Below, one piece after another: positions 25,344 to 34,622 of a stretch of 64,000 nucleotides of DNA (its first letter is position 1; every line of letters starts with the position of its first letter). A program made the position numbers and the translations under genes. The notes beneath the pieces were generated by a model that did no database searches, had not been told where the DNA came from, and worked only from the letters and a program-made list of their open reading frames with translations. The stretch comes from JAGBWK01 sp964544595 (lineage in GTDB: Bacteria > Bacteroidota > Bacteroidia > Bacteroidales > Muribaculaceae). The stretch spans positions 12,190 to 76,189 of the forward strand of contig CAZJBM010000009.1 in the NCBI GenBank assembly GCA_964544595.1, in the 5' to 3' direction.

Positions 25344-26066
25344 ATGAAAATAGCGTTGATAGGCTATGGCAAGATGGGCAAAACGATAGAGCGTATCGCC
25401 CGCGAGCGCGGCCATGAAATAACAGCGATAATAGATAAAGACAATCAGCAGGATTTCGACTCAGAGGGATTTCTCTCGGCCGATGTGGCTATCGAATTCT
25501 CAATCCCCTCAACGGCGGTCGAAAACTACCGCCGCGCTTTCGAGCGTCATATCCCGGTAGTGTCGGGAACGACGGCGTGGGGGACTGTAGAGTCGCTCAA
25601 GCCGCTCATCAGCGAGCATGACGCGACATTTTTCTGGACCTCTAACTTTAGCGTCGGGGTCAACATATTCTTCGCTCTCAACCGCTATCTTGCGCGTATA
25701 ATGAACCGTTTCGGCCAATACACCCCGTCGATGACCGAGATACACCATATCCACAAACTCGATCACCCGAGCGGCACGGCAAAAACCCTGGCCGAGGAGA
25801 TAATCGACGAAGTGGACTCGCTCGACTCGTGGACCGAAAGCGCAGACGCCCCCGCCTCGCAGCTCTTTATCGAGCATCAGCGCGAAGGGGAGGTGCCCGG
25901 CACCCATATCGTGCGCTGGGATTCGCCCGTCGACACGATCACCATCGAGCATAAGGCTAAGTCGCGCGAAGGCTTCGCGCTCGGAGCCGTGCTCGCGGCT
26001 GAATGGAGCCAAGGGCGCAAAGGCATTCTGACGATGGAGCAAATGATGGGGGATATGATTAAGTGA
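25344..26066 (+). CDS. dapB: 4-hydroxy-tetrahydrodipicolinate reductase
   Basis: 240 residues from the ATG at 25344 (MKIALIGYGKMGKTIE). A longer frame exists upstream, but it starts inside the promoter and the first residues here are the nucleotide-binding GYGKMG motif where a DapB should begin. Other landmarks are VSGTTAW, TSNFSVGVNIFFALNRYLA and the signature EIHHIHKLDHPSGTAKTL holding the catalytic His and Lys. It makes tetrahydrodipicolinate for lysine and diaminopimelate, thus for peptidoglycan. lepB follows 87 bases downstream on the same strand. Confidence 0.95.
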   Translation: MKIALIGYGKMGKTIERIARERGHEITAIIDKDNQQDFDSEGFLSADVAIEFSIPSTAVENYRRAFERHIPVVSGTTAWGTVESLKPLISEHDATFFWTSNFSVGVNIFFALNRYLARIMNRFGQYTPSMTEIHHIHKLDHPSGTAKTLAEEIIDEVDSLDSWTESADAPASQLFIEHQREGEVPGTHIVRWDSPVDTITIEHKAKSREGFALGAVLAAEWSQGRKGILTMEQMMGDMIK

Positions 26067-26153
26067 GCCGGGCTTCGGCGTAGCTCCGCGGCGGCAACGT
26101 GACGGCGGCATACTCCCTCGAATTCAAATCTTACCACTCAATCAAGAAATCAA

Positions 26154-27719
26154 ATGACAAACGAACCTAATCATATTCACGGCGACGCGCCAAACGCCTT
26201 TCAGGCAGCCGACGAGGAAATCAAGAAGGCTGGCGGGAACAGTAACGGAAAGCCGCGCAAAACATTCAAAGAGCGGGTGAAGGCCACGCGGCCTACGCGC
26301 TGGGTGAGATTCGGCATAGTGGCGCTGCTATGGTGCCTTTTCTGCCTATGGATGCAGAACGGATGGCTGCTGCTCGTGCTTCCGCTGCTTTTCGACATAT
26401 ATATCACCGGATATATACCGTTCACTTGGTGGCGCAAATCGAAGAGCAAGGCGGTAAGGAGCGTTATGTCGTGGGTCGACGCGATTGTCTATTCGCTGAT
26501 TCTCGTCTTTTTCATCTTCGGATTTATAGGGCAGAACTACACGATCCCCTCTTCGTCGCTCGAAAAAACGCTTTTGACGGGCGACTATCTCTTCGTCAAC
26601 AAGCTTATCTACGGCCCCCGCGTGCCGATGACGCCGATTCATTTCCCGTTGGTACACAACACGATGCCGTTCACAACCGAGATGAACAGTTACCTTGAGT
26701 TTCCCTCGGTTAAATACCACCGCCTAAAAGGCTTGCGCGATGTGGAAATCGGCGATATCGTGGTGTTTAACTTCCCGGCGGGCGATACGGTGATGACAAA
26801 GGCGCAAAATCCCGACTATTATCAGCTCATAGAGCTTTACGGCTACGAAAACGTCAACAACAACCCGATGTCGTTCGGGCGCAAAATCACCCGTCCGGTC
26901 GACCGCAGAGAGAACTATGTGAAGCGATGCGTAGGCCTGCCCGGGCAGAGAATCAGCATAAAGGATGGCTACGTGTGGATCAACGGCAAGAAGCAGACCG
27001 TGCCTGAGAACGTGCAGTTCAACTATTTCGTTCAGACCACAGGCAATTATCTTACCGACGAGTATCTCGACGAGCTTGGGGTGGCCCGCGACGACCGCCA
27101 TATACTCCGCATACAGGAAGCCGACAAACCGGGCCTCGAACACTACGACTTCAAAATCAACGAAGACGGCTCGGTGCCTCCGATTTACGGCAGCATGCCG
27201 CTGACCGAGGCTATGCGCAAGCAGCTTGAGAGCGACAAGGCCAACGTCTATAAGGTAGTGCGCGAGGAGGCTTTCAGCGACCCGCTGAAGCTCTATCCCT
27301 TCGCCCTCTCCGACTCGCTCGGCTGGACCCGCTCGGACTATGGTGGCGAGCAGGGTGTGCTTATACCCAAGAAAGGGCTGAAGATACCGCTGACCGAGGA
27401 AAACTGGCTGCTGTATGAGCGCCCGATCCGCGTGTATGAAGGTAACAGCTCCGCCGAATGGAAAGACGGCAAGGTGTATATCAACGGCAAAGTGGCCAAA
27501 GACTACACTTTCAAGATGGACTACTACTTCATGATGGGCGATAACCGCGACAACTCGCTCGACTCGCGCTACTGGGGCTTCGTGCCGGAGGATCATATCG
27601 TAGGCACGCCCTGGAGAGTGCTCATATCGTTCGATAAGGATAAGTCGATTTTCGACGGCGGAATCCGATTCAACCGTATCCTTAAGGACGCTAACCCCGA
27701 CAAAGAGAATTTCCAATAA
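26154..27719 (+). CDS. lepB: Signal peptidase I, long Bacteroidetes form
   Basis: 521 residues, much longer than E. coli LepB (324). Hydrophobic segments at about 51-92 and 107-126 anchor it in the inner membrane. The catalytic Ser is S135 in TIPSSSLEKTL, the general-base Lys is K257 in ENYVKRCVGLPGQ, and the C-terminal box is FMMGDNRDNSLDSRYWGFVP. A large insertion separates the substrate-binding region from this last box, as is common in Bacteroidetes. It removes signal peptides from exported proteins. The neighbours dapB and a WbqC-family gene are on the same strand. Confidence 0.96.
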   Translation: MTNEPNHIHGDAPNAFQAADEEIKKAGGNSNGKPRKTFKERVKATRPTRWVRFGIVALLWCLFCLWMQNGWLLLVLPLLFDIYITGYIPFTWWRKSKSKAVRSVMSWVDAIVYSLILVFFIFGFIGQNYTIPSSSLEKTLLTGDYLFVNKLIYGPRVPMTPIHFPLVHNTMPFTTEMNSYLEFPSVKYHRLKGLRDVEIGDIVVFNFPAGDTVMTKAQNPDYYQLIELYGYENVNNNPMSFGRKITRPVDRRENYVKRCVGLPGQRISIKDGYVWINGKKQTVPENVQFNYFVQTTGNYLTDEYLDELGVARDDRHILRIQEADKPGLEHYDFKINEDGSVPPIYGSMPLTEAMRKQLESDKANVYKVVREEAFSDPLKLYPFALSDSLGWTRSDYGGEQGVLIPKKGLKIPLTEENWLLYERPIRVYEGNSSAEWKDGKVYINGKVAKDYTFKMDYYFMMGDNRDNSLDSRYWGFVPEDHIVGTPWRVLISFDKDKSIFDGGIRFNRILKDANPDKENFQ

Positions 27720-27766
27720 CTCCCCCATACGGCGCGCTCTTGGAAGAGAAAGTGACAGCATCAGGT

Positions 27767-28405
27767 ATGCCGATACGCTATCCGCAGGCGCGGATAGCGC
27801 TCCCTCTGCAGTATTTCGGGAGCTTGGGCTACTATGCCCGGATGGCTGCCTGCGGAAAAGCGGTGGTCGACGATACAGTGCGCTACGACAAGCGATTCAA
27901 GAGCGCGCACCGCTGCCTAATAGCCGACACCCGCGGCGAGCTGCGCATTACCGTCCCTGTGCGCAAACCGGATCATCGCCACGAAGGGCCGCTGCGGTGG
28001 ACAGATATTGCCATTTCCGACCATGGCCAATGGTGGCAGGACGCCGACGTCTCGCTCGCGTCGGCCTATGGACGTACTCCCTACTATGAATTTTACGTCG
28101 ACCGCCTGCGCCGATTCTTCTCCCGAACCACCCCAGAGGAATTTGACTCCGTCGCCTCGCTCGACCGCGCCGTAGACCGCGCCGTAAGAGCGATTCTGGG
28201 GCTTTCGACCGAGGTGGTTTACGCCTCTGAGCTAACCGACGATCAACCTATATTCACAGACTATTCTGGCTCCGACCCCGTCGACGTGGAGTATTATCAG
28301 GTGCGTCAGGCAAAGCTCGGTTTCATGCCGGGGCTTAGTATCCTTGACCTGATATTCAATATGGGCCCGGAGGCGGCTGTGGTGCTTCATCGTATGATCC
28401 AATGA
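27767..28405 (+). CDS. WbqC-family protein
   Basis: 212 residues from the ATG at 27767; a TTG at 27740, 20 bases after lepB, would add nine residues. The family pattern is clear: an N-terminal strand leading to LPLQYFGSLGYYARMA, the YDKRFKSAHRCLI stretch, ITVPV, WQDADVSLASAYGRTPYYEFYVD, and a C-terminal YYQVRQAKLGFMPGLSILDLIFNMGPEA. WbqC-like proteins appear in polysaccharide loci and next to lepB in Bacteroidetes; their reaction is not established. Probably in one unit with dapB-lepB. Confidence 0.88.
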   Translation: MPIRYPQARIALPLQYFGSLGYYARMAACGKAVVDDTVRYDKRFKSAHRCLIADTRGELRITVPVRKPDHRHEGPLRWTDIAISDHGQWWQDADVSLASAYGRTPYYEFYVDRLRRFFSRTTPEEFDSVASLDRAVDRAVRAILGLSTEVVYASELTDDQPIFTDYSGSDPVDVEYYQVRQAKLGFMPGLSILDLIFNMGPEAAVVLHRMIQ

Positions 28406-28444
28406 GGCGTTTTCGCGAAAAAACGGGTGGTTGAGCCGATTTTT

Positions 28445-28475
28445 TTGTCTTTTGAAAAAATAAGAATTATCTTTG
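28445..28475 (+). promoter_or_regulatory. Predicted dtd-mazG-deoC promoter
   Basis: TTG 28445-28447, 20 bases, TATCTTTG 28468-28475: full consensus. dtd starts 30 bases downstream. Confidence 0.75.
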
Positions 28476-28504
28476 TTAATCAGATTATTTAAATCAGAGA
28501 AAAC

Positions 28505-28957
28505 ATGAGATTGGTAATTCAGAGATCGGCCCGCGCTTCGGTGACAGTGGCTCCCGACTATCGTCAGGAGATAGGGCATGGGCTGACCATACTCGTAGGC
28601 GTCGAGTGCGGCGACACCGCCGCCGATGTCGATTATCTCGTGAAGAAAACTTCAGGGCTGCGCATATTCAACGACGATGAGGGGGTGATGAACCGCTCGG
28701 TCGTGGAGGTAGGAGGCGAGATACTCGCTATCAGCCAGTTTACGCTGCTCGCTTCCACGCGTAAGGGTAACAGACCGAGCTATATCCGCTCCGCGAAAGG
28801 CGACGAGGCGAAGGCGCTCTACGAGATGTATTGCGAGCGACTGGCCGACGCTACAGGATTGCCTGTGAAGAAAGGCATTTTCGGCGCCGATATGCAGGTT
28901 GAGCTGATAAACGACGGCCCGGTTACCATAATCATAGACTCAAGAAACAATCTTTAG
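28505..28957 (+). CDS. dtd: D-aminoacyl-tRNA deacylase
   Basis: 150 residues, the usual size. It starts MRLVIQRSARASVTV, and both active-site motifs are present: SQFTLLAS (Ser-Gln-x-Thr) and the Gly-cisPro motif in NDGPVTIIIDS at the C-terminus. It hydrolyses D-amino acids wrongly attached to tRNA, and Gly from tRNA-Ala. It is the first gene after a consensus promoter and is followed 24 bases later by a MazG-like gene, then deoC: a common housekeeping run in Bacteroidales. Confidence 0.96.
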   Translation: MRLVIQRSARASVTVAPDYRQEIGHGLTILVGVECGDTAADVDYLVKKTSGLRIFNDDEGVMNRSVVEVGGEILAISQFTLLASTRKGNRPSYIRSAKGDEAKALYEMYCERLADATGLPVKKGIFGADMQVELINDGPVTIIIDSRNNL

Positions 28958-28981
28958 ACATTTATAACCAACATTACGAAG

Positions 28982-29317
28982 GTGGCAGACGTTACAATCA
29001 AGGAAATGCAGCGAGAGGTGGATAGATGGATCACCACCGTAGGCGTTCGCTATTTCTCCCCGCTCACCAATATGGCGATACTCGCTGAGGAGACCGGAGA
29101 GGTGGCCCGGCAGATGTCGCGCATCTACGGCGACCAGTCGTTCAAACCGGGCGAGACCGAGAATCTCGCCGACGAGCTGGCCGATTTGCTTTGGGTAGTC
29201 GCGGCGATAGCCAATCAGTCGGGCATCGACCTGACTGAAGCGTTTCGCCGCAATCTCGCGAAGAAAACCGCGCGCGACGCCGACCGTCATCGTAACAACC
29301 CGAAACTCAACGGTTGA
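28982..29317 (+). CDS. MazG-like nucleotide pyrophosphohydrolase
   Basis: 111 residues from a GTG start; MADVTIKEMQREVDRWI is a natural N-terminus and no ATG lies nearby. The all-alpha NTP-PPase motif is visible as EETGEVARQ and, about 30 residues on, LADELADLLWVV, giving the acidic E-x-x-E / E-x-x-D metal site. It should hydrolyse (d)NTPs to monophosphates, probably as a house-cleaning enzyme. It sits between dtd and deoC, likely one transcript. Confidence 0.92.
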   Translation: MADVTIKEMQREVDRWITTVGVRYFSPLTNMAILAEETGEVARQMSRIYGDQSFKPGETENLADELADLLWVVAAIANQSGIDLTEAFRRNLAKKTARDADRHRNNPKLNG

Positions 29318-29386
29318 GAATGTCAGCCATGACTTTATAACTAAACCATAAAAAACTATAATCACTAAATAAAATATCATATAATT

Positions 29387-30268
29387 ATGGACAAATATCA
29401 AGAAGCTATCGCCGGGTTCGCACCCATAGGCGATGAGGCGGCTGTAAAAGCGGCTGTTGCCGAAATCCTCGAAAAGCATCTCGAAGAGAATAAGACCAAG
29501 GACGTATACAAATTCCTGCTTCACTGCATCGACCTCACCACTCTCAAATCGACCGACTCACCCCAATCGGTAGCGCAGTTTGTAGAGCGCGTAAACTCGT
29601 TTGACGAAGAGTATCCCGAGCTGAAGAATGTTGCCGCGATTTGCGTTTATCCCAACTTCGCCCAGATCGTGCGCACTGTGCTCGACGTGACAGGCGTAGA
29701 CGTATGCTGCGTGAGCGGCTGCTTCCCCTCGTCGCAGAGCTTCATTGAGGTTAAGGTCGCCGAGACCGCTCTCGCGGTTGAGGGTGGAGCCGACGAAATC
29801 GACATCGTTCTCAATCTCGGAAACTTCCTCGACGGTGATTATCAGGAGGTGTGTGATGAAATCGAAGAGCTCAAACATTCATGCCGCGGCCGTATCCTGA
29901 AGGTAATTCTCGAAACCGGGGCGCTAAAGACTCCCGAAAATATTCAGAAGGCTTCGATTCTCGCCATGTATTCGGGCGCGGACTTCATCAAAACCTCTAC
30001 CGGCAAGGAATATCCCGGCGCATCGCTCGAAGCTTGCTACGTGATGGCCAAGACCATTAAAGAATACTACGAAAAAACCGGCAATATGATAGGCTTTAAG
30101 GCGGCCGGAGGTGTCGCGACAACCGACGACGCGGTGGCGTATTATACTATCGTTAAAGAGGTGCTCGGCGAGAATTGGCTCAACAACGAGTACTTCCGTC
30201 TCGGCGCAAGCCGTCTGGCCAACAATATCCTCGGTGATATTCTCGGCGAGCCGGTGAAATTCTTCTGA
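29387..30268 (+). CDS. deoC: Deoxyribose-phosphate aldolase
   Basis: 293 residues, the longer E. coli-like type. The Schiff-base Lys is in ADFIKTSTGKEYPGA; other landmarks are CIDLTTLKSTDS, VAAICVYPNFAQ, EIDIVLNLGNFLDG, RILKVILETGALKTPE and GFKAAGGVATTDDA with the second active-site Lys. It splits 2-deoxyribose-5-phosphate into glyceraldehyde-3-phosphate and acetaldehyde. Last gene of the dtd-mazG-deoC run, closed by a hairpin at 30312-30341. Confidence 0.96.
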   Translation: MDKYQEAIAGFAPIGDEAAVKAAVAEILEKHLEENKTKDVYKFLLHCIDLTTLKSTDSPQSVAQFVERVNSFDEEYPELKNVAAICVYPNFAQIVRTVLDVTGVDVCCVSGCFPSSQSFIEVKVAETALAVEGGADEIDIVLNLGNFLDGDYQEVCDEIEELKHSCRGRILKVILETGALKTPENIQKASILAMYSGADFIKTSTGKEYPGASLEACYVMAKTIKEYYEKTGNMIGFKAAGGVATTDDAVAYYTIVKEVLGENWLNNEYFRLGASRLANNILGDILGEPVKFF

Positions 30269-30311
30269 TAAGTTAGTTTCGAAACTTACTTAGCATATAT
30301 AAATCTATATT

Positions 30312-30341
30312 AGAGGGCATTGCGGAGACGTGATGCCCTCT
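30312..30341 (+). terminator. Terminator of the dtd-deoC run
   Basis: AGAGGGCAT (30312-30320) pairs perfectly with ATGCCCTCT (30333-30341), 12-base loop, followed by TTCT. Confidence 0.65.
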
Positions 30342-30384
30342 TTCTACAGTGCGGTAAGTGGATGATGTGGATAGAAAAATTATT

Positions 30385-30415
30385 TTGAATATAGATGGAA
30401 TAATTTCTACCTTTG
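30385..30415 (+). promoter_or_regulatory. Predicted promoter of the tandem lipoprotein genes
   Basis: TTG 30385-30387, 20 bases, TACCTTTG 30408-30415: full consensus. The first gene's ATG is at 30433, so the leader is very short. Confidence 0.75.
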
Positions 30416-30432
30416 CAAAAAAATTTTTGTCT

Positions 30433-30975
30433 ATGAAATCCAAATTACTTTTATTCGCGATTTGCAGTGCGGTTTGCGGCAGTTTCTTTGCCGGATGTGG
30501 TAACAAGAAATCGGCTGAAGAACTCGCGGCCGAGGAGGCTCATCGCGCCGACTCTATCGCTGCGGCGCAGGCAGCAGAGCAGGCTCGCCTCGATTCGATT
30601 AACCGCGCCGAGAGCGAGAAGATGTATGCCGAGGCCCTGACACTCGTTCCCGGTAAGATGAAAATATTGTGGTACACAGATAATGAAGGCGGGGCTGCCA
30701 TACTCCCTGTGACCATTACCAATAACACTGACATCCCTTTCAGTGCAGCGGATTACACCATAGGTTACACAAGGGAATATGCTGTATGCTCTGATGGGTC
30801 AGAACCAAATAAGTTTCAGAACAAAACCGGAAAAACTCAGGATATAGCTCCTGGCAGTTCCGTGACCATTACCCTACGCGAGGAATTCAGTGAAAATATA
30901 CATAACCCTAATGTTAAGTTGAATATCAGCGCGGAAGATTTCGCGGCTCGCCGCGCCGAAGCCAATGGTAAATAA
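30433..30975 (+). CDS. Small lipoprotein, tandem copy 1
   Basis: 180 residues from the ATG at 30433; an upstream frame extension starts before the promoter box and is not used. The lipobox is GSFFAGC, followed by KKSAEELAAEEAHRADSIAA and a further ~30 residues of charged Ala-rich helix, probably a coiled coil. The C-terminal ~110 residues are a beta-type domain (LPVTITNNTDIPFSAADYTI, then IAPGSSVTITL) with a 'natural-tension' immunoglobulin-like look. A paralogue begins 26 bases downstream. The first ~75 codons are almost identical in the two genes, while the C-terminal domains have diverged. Function unknown. Confidence 0.85.
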   Translation: MKSKLLLFAICSAVCGSFFAGCGNKKSAEELAAEEAHRADSIAAAQAAEQARLDSINRAESEKMYAEALTLVPGKMKILWYTDNEGGAAILPVTITNNTDIPFSAADYTIGYTREYAVCSDGSEPNKFQNKTGKTQDIAPGSSVTITLREEFSENIHNPNVKLNISAEDFAARRAEANGK

Positions 30976-31001
30976 ATTTTCAACCTTCAGTATAATTACT
31001 T

Positions 31002-31541
31002 ATGAAATCTAAATTACTTTTATTCGCGCTCTGCAGTGCGGTTTGCGGCAGTTTCTTTGCCGGATGTGGTAACAAGAAATCGGCTGAAGAACTCGCGGCC
31101 GAGGAGGCTCATCGCGCCGACTCTATCGCTGCGGCGCAGGCAGCAGAGCAGGCTCGCCTCGATTCGATTAACCGCGCCGAGAGCGAGAAGATGTATGCCG
31201 AGGCCCTGACACTCGTTCCCGGCAAGAAAAATGTGGCATACGTGGGAGAAAGCGAATTTGCCACTGTAACTCTCCCCGTGACTGTCACTAATAACACCGA
31301 TGTCGCTATCAATGGCGCTGATTATGTCATTGAGTACGTCAGAGTGTATGAAGGCACCAATAGCGAAGGTGACTTTGTCGATCGCACAAAGCAATGCACA
31401 GCCCAGGGTCAGGATATCGCTCCCGGTAGCTCTGTAACTATTACCCTCAAAGAAAAAGAGAGTCTTGACATCTCGCAGCCTAAAGTTACGTTGAACCTCA
31501 GCGCTGACGACTTCGCTGCCCGTCGCGCCGAAGCTAAATAA
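31002..31541 (+). CDS. Small lipoprotein, tandem copy 2
   Basis: 179 residues. Same lipobox (FFAGC) and coiled-coil region as the preceding gene, differing by only a handful of bases over about 225, including synonymous positions. The C-terminal domain (TVTLPVTVTNNTDVAINGADYVIEY, shortened, and IAPGSSVTITLKEKE) shares only part of its residues with copy 1. Both probably sit in the periplasm-facing leaflet or on the outer membrane. A strong hairpin at 31576-31604 ends the pair. Function unknown. Confidence 0.85.
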   Translation: MKSKLLLFALCSAVCGSFFAGCGNKKSAEELAAEEAHRADSIAAAQAAEQARLDSINRAESEKMYAEALTLVPGKKNVAYVGESEFATVTLPVTVTNNTDVAINGADYVIEYVRVYEGTNSEGDFVDRTKQCTAQGQDIAPGSSVTITLKEKESLDISQPKVTLNLSADDFAARRAEAK

Positions 31542-31575
31542 GGATAGCGGAATATATTTCTCCCATATAATGAAT

Positions 31576-31610
31576 CAGCCACTTAGCTCGCTGCTAAGTG
31601 GCTGATTTTA
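31576..31610 (+). terminator. Terminator after the tandem lipoproteins
   Basis: CAGCCACTTAGC (31576-31587) pairs perfectly with GCTAAGTGGCTG (31593-31604), 5-base loop, then ATTTTATT. Confidence 0.8.
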
Positions 31611-31638
31611 TTGTTGTGTAAAATTGTGTTTTACAGGG

Positions 31639-34542
31639 TTATTTCACCACGATTTTCTTGCCGCCGCGGATGTAGATGCCGGGGGAAGAGATGTGGTCAA
31701 TGCGGATGCCCTGAAGATTGTAGGTGGCATCATCGGCGCGGCCTGTATTGTTGATGATCACCGATTCGATGCCCGACATATCATCCTCCTGCACAGCGAC
31801 GTTGGGGTTCGATGCGTATACGACAGCCGGATCAAACGAGAGGTGGGGAGGCTGATTGTAGCAGCAGTTCTGGTTGACAACCTGAACGCGGTAGTTGAGG
31901 TCGTCCATCAGGTGAGGAATACGGTAGTCGGTAGTGTAGCTCGTGGCGTTGATGAGAAGTTCGAAAGTGTTCTCATCCCAGAGCACGATTTCCTCGCGCC
32001 AGTCGCCGAGGAGGTCGCCGAGCACGCAGGGGTTGTATTTCGAGCTATTGTTGAGTTTGCCGATAGTGTAGTTGGTCTTGTTGACCTGTATGCGCCAGAA
32101 ACCGTTGGATTCGGAGTTCCATTTCGCGAGGCAGCTCTTGTCGTAGTGCTCGTCGTAGAGGTCGCCGTCCCAATAAATACGGTTGTTCATAGAGCCGCCA
32201 CCGCCGGGATTCCAACCTTCGGTGTAGCGTTCGCCGGTAAGGCAGTCGTGGAGGCCGGGGTCGGAGCTGTGGGAATACTGCGACGCGCTCTTGGTGGAGT
32301 CGAAGTGGCCGATCACGCCGCGGCCGGTGTCGCCCGAAGCGGTCTGGTGGTAAATCAGCTTGCCGGTAGCTGCATCGCGGAGGTCGCAGCCGTAGGGGCT
32401 ATCCTCATGCACCATGAACACTTCGAGACCCGGTCGGTCGGGAAGGAAATCGCCGAGGTGGAGTGAGTCGCCATGCTTAAGGCCGGTGCGGTAAAGGAGG
32501 CTGCCGTCGTGGTCGAGGGCTGCCGAGCCGTAGACAATCTCTTGCTTGCCGTCGTCGTCGCAGTCGCCCACGGCAATCCAGTGTGCGCCTTCGCCCCAAA
32601 GACCTTTGCCGCTCTGGGTGTTGCGGCTCACCCAACGCTCCTTAAGCGTTGTTCCGTCCCAATCGTAGGCTCCCACGAATGCGCCTGAGTAGTATCCGCG
32701 CGCAAATATGGGGCTCGGATTGGCATCGGGGCCGTCGAGATAGGCGAGGGCCGCGAGGTAGCGTTCAGAGCGGTTCTGGTTGCTGTCGCCCCAGTAGTTT
32801 TTGCCTGCGGCGTAGTCGGTATGATAAGGGATTGTGGCGAGTTCGCCGCCGGTCAGGCCGTCGAACACGGTGATGTATTCCGAGCCGTGATCCTGCTTTC
32901 CGCGGCCGCTGAGAAGATTCTCTTCGGGGTCATCGTCGCCGAGAAGCACGTAGTTGCCCTCGCCGTCGATAGTGCCGGGGGCGGTTTTCATCATGAATTC
33001 GCCATATCCGTCGCCGTCGAAGTCCCATGCGATAAACTGCATGGTGTGGGCGCTCGTGAAGAAGTTGGGACCGGCGTCGATACGCCAGAGCTGGGTGCCG
33101 TCGAGCTTGTAGCAATCGAAGTAGGCGGGAGCTGTGGCTCCTGTGCTTGCAGCATCTTTTTCGTTAGAAGGCGACCATTTCAGTATGATTTCATACTCGC
33201 CGTCGCCGTCCATGTCGCAGTAGCTTGCGTCGTTGGGGGTGTATGAAGCGCCGTCGCGGTCAGCGGGGCGGTTAGTGACGATACGGAATACCTGGTCGTT
33301 CCATGTCTTGCCGCTGATTTCTGACTCAAGAAGCGCGCCGGTAGCGTCGTAGGTTTCGAGACGGTAATAGTCGTCGGCACTCCCGTCGAGGTCGTTGAAG
33401 TTAGTGCGGTCGATTATGTAGAGTCCGTCGTTGAGCAGCACGTCCTGCACGTCGGCCGATGAGCCGCGGTAGAGACGGTATTTCACTCCGTAGCCGTCGG
33501 CCACGCGGTGACGCCATGAGATTAGATTGCCTGTGCCCATCTTAGCTCCTGAGAGGCTGAGCGACATCAGGCCGCGCTTCAGCGGCTTGGCTTCAGGTTT
33601 CGGGCCGCGGTTGGTGACAGTGAAACGCACGCCGAAGTTCATCACTTCGCCACCGTCTCGGAGAATGGTGACGGTAGCTTTGCGGTTGTCATAGCTGAGC
33701 TCATGTGTGTAGCCTGCCACGGTCGTGATATTGAAGTTGCCGGGCTCGCCGAAAAGTTTTGTCTTGTAGGCTGCGATCTCGCCGTTTTTCAGGTCAGCGG
33801 CGAGGGGGAGCAGGTTGATTGTCTCCGACTGGCCGAGTGAGGTTGAGCCGTCGCAGGTAAAAGAGGTGACAAACTGCTTCACGTCGTATATTTCCTCGTC
33901 GATAGCGCCCTTAATGGTGACGTTCCTGAAACCGATTTCCTTGGCCGATGAGTTGTCTACGCCATTGATGTTCATGATGTAGAGGGTGATGGTAAAGGGT
34001 TTGCCATCGGCAATCACGTCGGCGAAGCTGTAGTCGTGGTGACTGTAGCCAGTGGTGTTGGACGAGGTGATTTTGTTGCGGAGCGGGGCGATACCGGTAG
34101 CTACGGCCACGTCGGAGTCGGAACCTAAGGTGTAGTAAACGTCGACAGCGCCGGCATCGGTGCCTATCTTCACCGCGTCAAACGATATGGCCGTGGGCTT
34201 GAAGGAGTGCCCCGCAGCGGGAGTGACGGTGAACGAAAGGCTGTGGCCCGCAGTCTTCGACGTCACTTTGGTCGAGGGTTTAAGCGCGGCGAAGGCCGGG
34301 GTGTAGTCCACGGCTTCAAAGCCTGTGTCGGCGCCGGAGCGGGTAAGCGCCCGCACCTCGCTGATCTGGCTTCCGCGCGTGAAAGAAGTGGTCACCAGCG
34401 ACGTGGCCGTAGCCTCGCCGTCGACCACCACTGCCTGCAGGTTGTCGGGGTCGCCGAGCTGCCATGTTGCGGTGACTGATTCGGCAAATGCTCCGGGAGC
34501 TGCCATGATAGCCGCTAACAGAGCTAATGTTGATTTCTTCAT
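31639..34542 (-). CDS. PL11-type rhamnogalacturonan lyase, secreted, with type IX-like C-terminal domain
   Basis: 967 residues. A signal peptide (MKKSTLALLAAIMAAPGAFA) precedes an N-terminal beta region (to about 310) not part of the lyase. From about 325 the protein follows family PL11: RGLMSLSLSGAK, ISWRHRVADGYGVKYRLYRG, then the propeller with many Ca2+-binding Asp motifs (YCDMDGDGEYEIILKW, AWDFDGDGYGEFMMKTAPGT, VGDCDDDGKQEIVYGSA) and LLGDWREEIVLW. These enzymes cleave rhamnogalacturonan I of plant pectin by beta-elimination. The last ~60 residues (NLQGIRI ... GIYIRGGKKIVVK) look like a type IX sorting domain, so cell-surface delivery is inferred. It stands alone, with no SusC/SusD pair nearby. 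Confidence 0.9.
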   Translation of the reverse strand: MKKSTLALLAAIMAAPGAFAESVTATWQLGDPDNLQAVVVDGEATATSLVTTSFTRGSQISEVRALTRSGADTGFEAVDYTPAFAALKPSTKVTSKTAGHSLSFTVTPAAGHSFKPTAISFDAVKIGTDAGAVDVYYTLGSDSDVAVATGIAPLRNKITSSNTTGYSHHDYSFADVIADGKPFTITLYIMNINGVDNSSAKEIGFRNVTIKGAIDEEIYDVKQFVTSFTCDGSTSLGQSETINLLPLAADLKNGEIAAYKTKLFGEPGNFNITTVAGYTHELSYDNRKATVTILRDGGEVMNFGVRFTVTNRGPKPEAKPLKRGLMSLSLSGAKMGTGNLISWRHRVADGYGVKYRLYRGSSADVQDVLLNDGLYIIDRTNFNDLDGSADDYYRLETYDATGALLESEISGKTWNDQVFRIVTNRPADRDGASYTPNDASYCDMDGDGEYEIILKWSPSNEKDAASTGATAPAYFDCYKLDGTQLWRIDAGPNFFTSAHTMQFIAWDFDGDGYGEFMMKTAPGTIDGEGNYVLLGDDDPEENLLSGRGKQDHGSEYITVFDGLTGGELATIPYHTDYAAGKNYWGDSNQNRSERYLAALAYLDGPDANPSPIFARGYYSGAFVGAYDWDGTTLKERWVSRNTQSGKGLWGEGAHWIAVGDCDDDGKQEIVYGSAALDHDGSLLYRTGLKHGDSLHLGDFLPDRPGLEVFMVHEDSPYGCDLRDAATGKLIYHQTASGDTGRGVIGHFDSTKSASQYSHSSDPGLHDCLTGERYTEGWNPGGGGSMNNRIYWDGDLYDEHYDKSCLAKWNSESNGFWRIQVNKTNYTIGKLNNSSKYNPCVLGDLLGDWREEIVLWDENTFELLINATSYTTDYRIPHLMDDLNYRVQVVNQNCCYNQPPHLSFDPAVVYASNPNVAVQEDDMSGIESVIINNTGRADDATYNLQGIRIDHISSPGIYIRGGKKIVVK

Positions 34543-34622
34543 TGAATATTGGGATTAGATTATTGGTTGCAATTCAGATGCAAAAATAGTAAAAATAAGT
34601 CGCAATATAAGCGTTTTACTAT

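Noticed and set aside
26724..27761. 345-codon antisense frame opposite lepB
   Set aside because: Shadow of lepB: no motif, no promoter, composition typical of antisense to biased codons.
31624..32466. 280-codon plus-strand frame opposite the PL11 lyase
   Set aside because: Val/Ala/Glu-rich translation antisense to the lyase propeller; no start signal or homology pattern.
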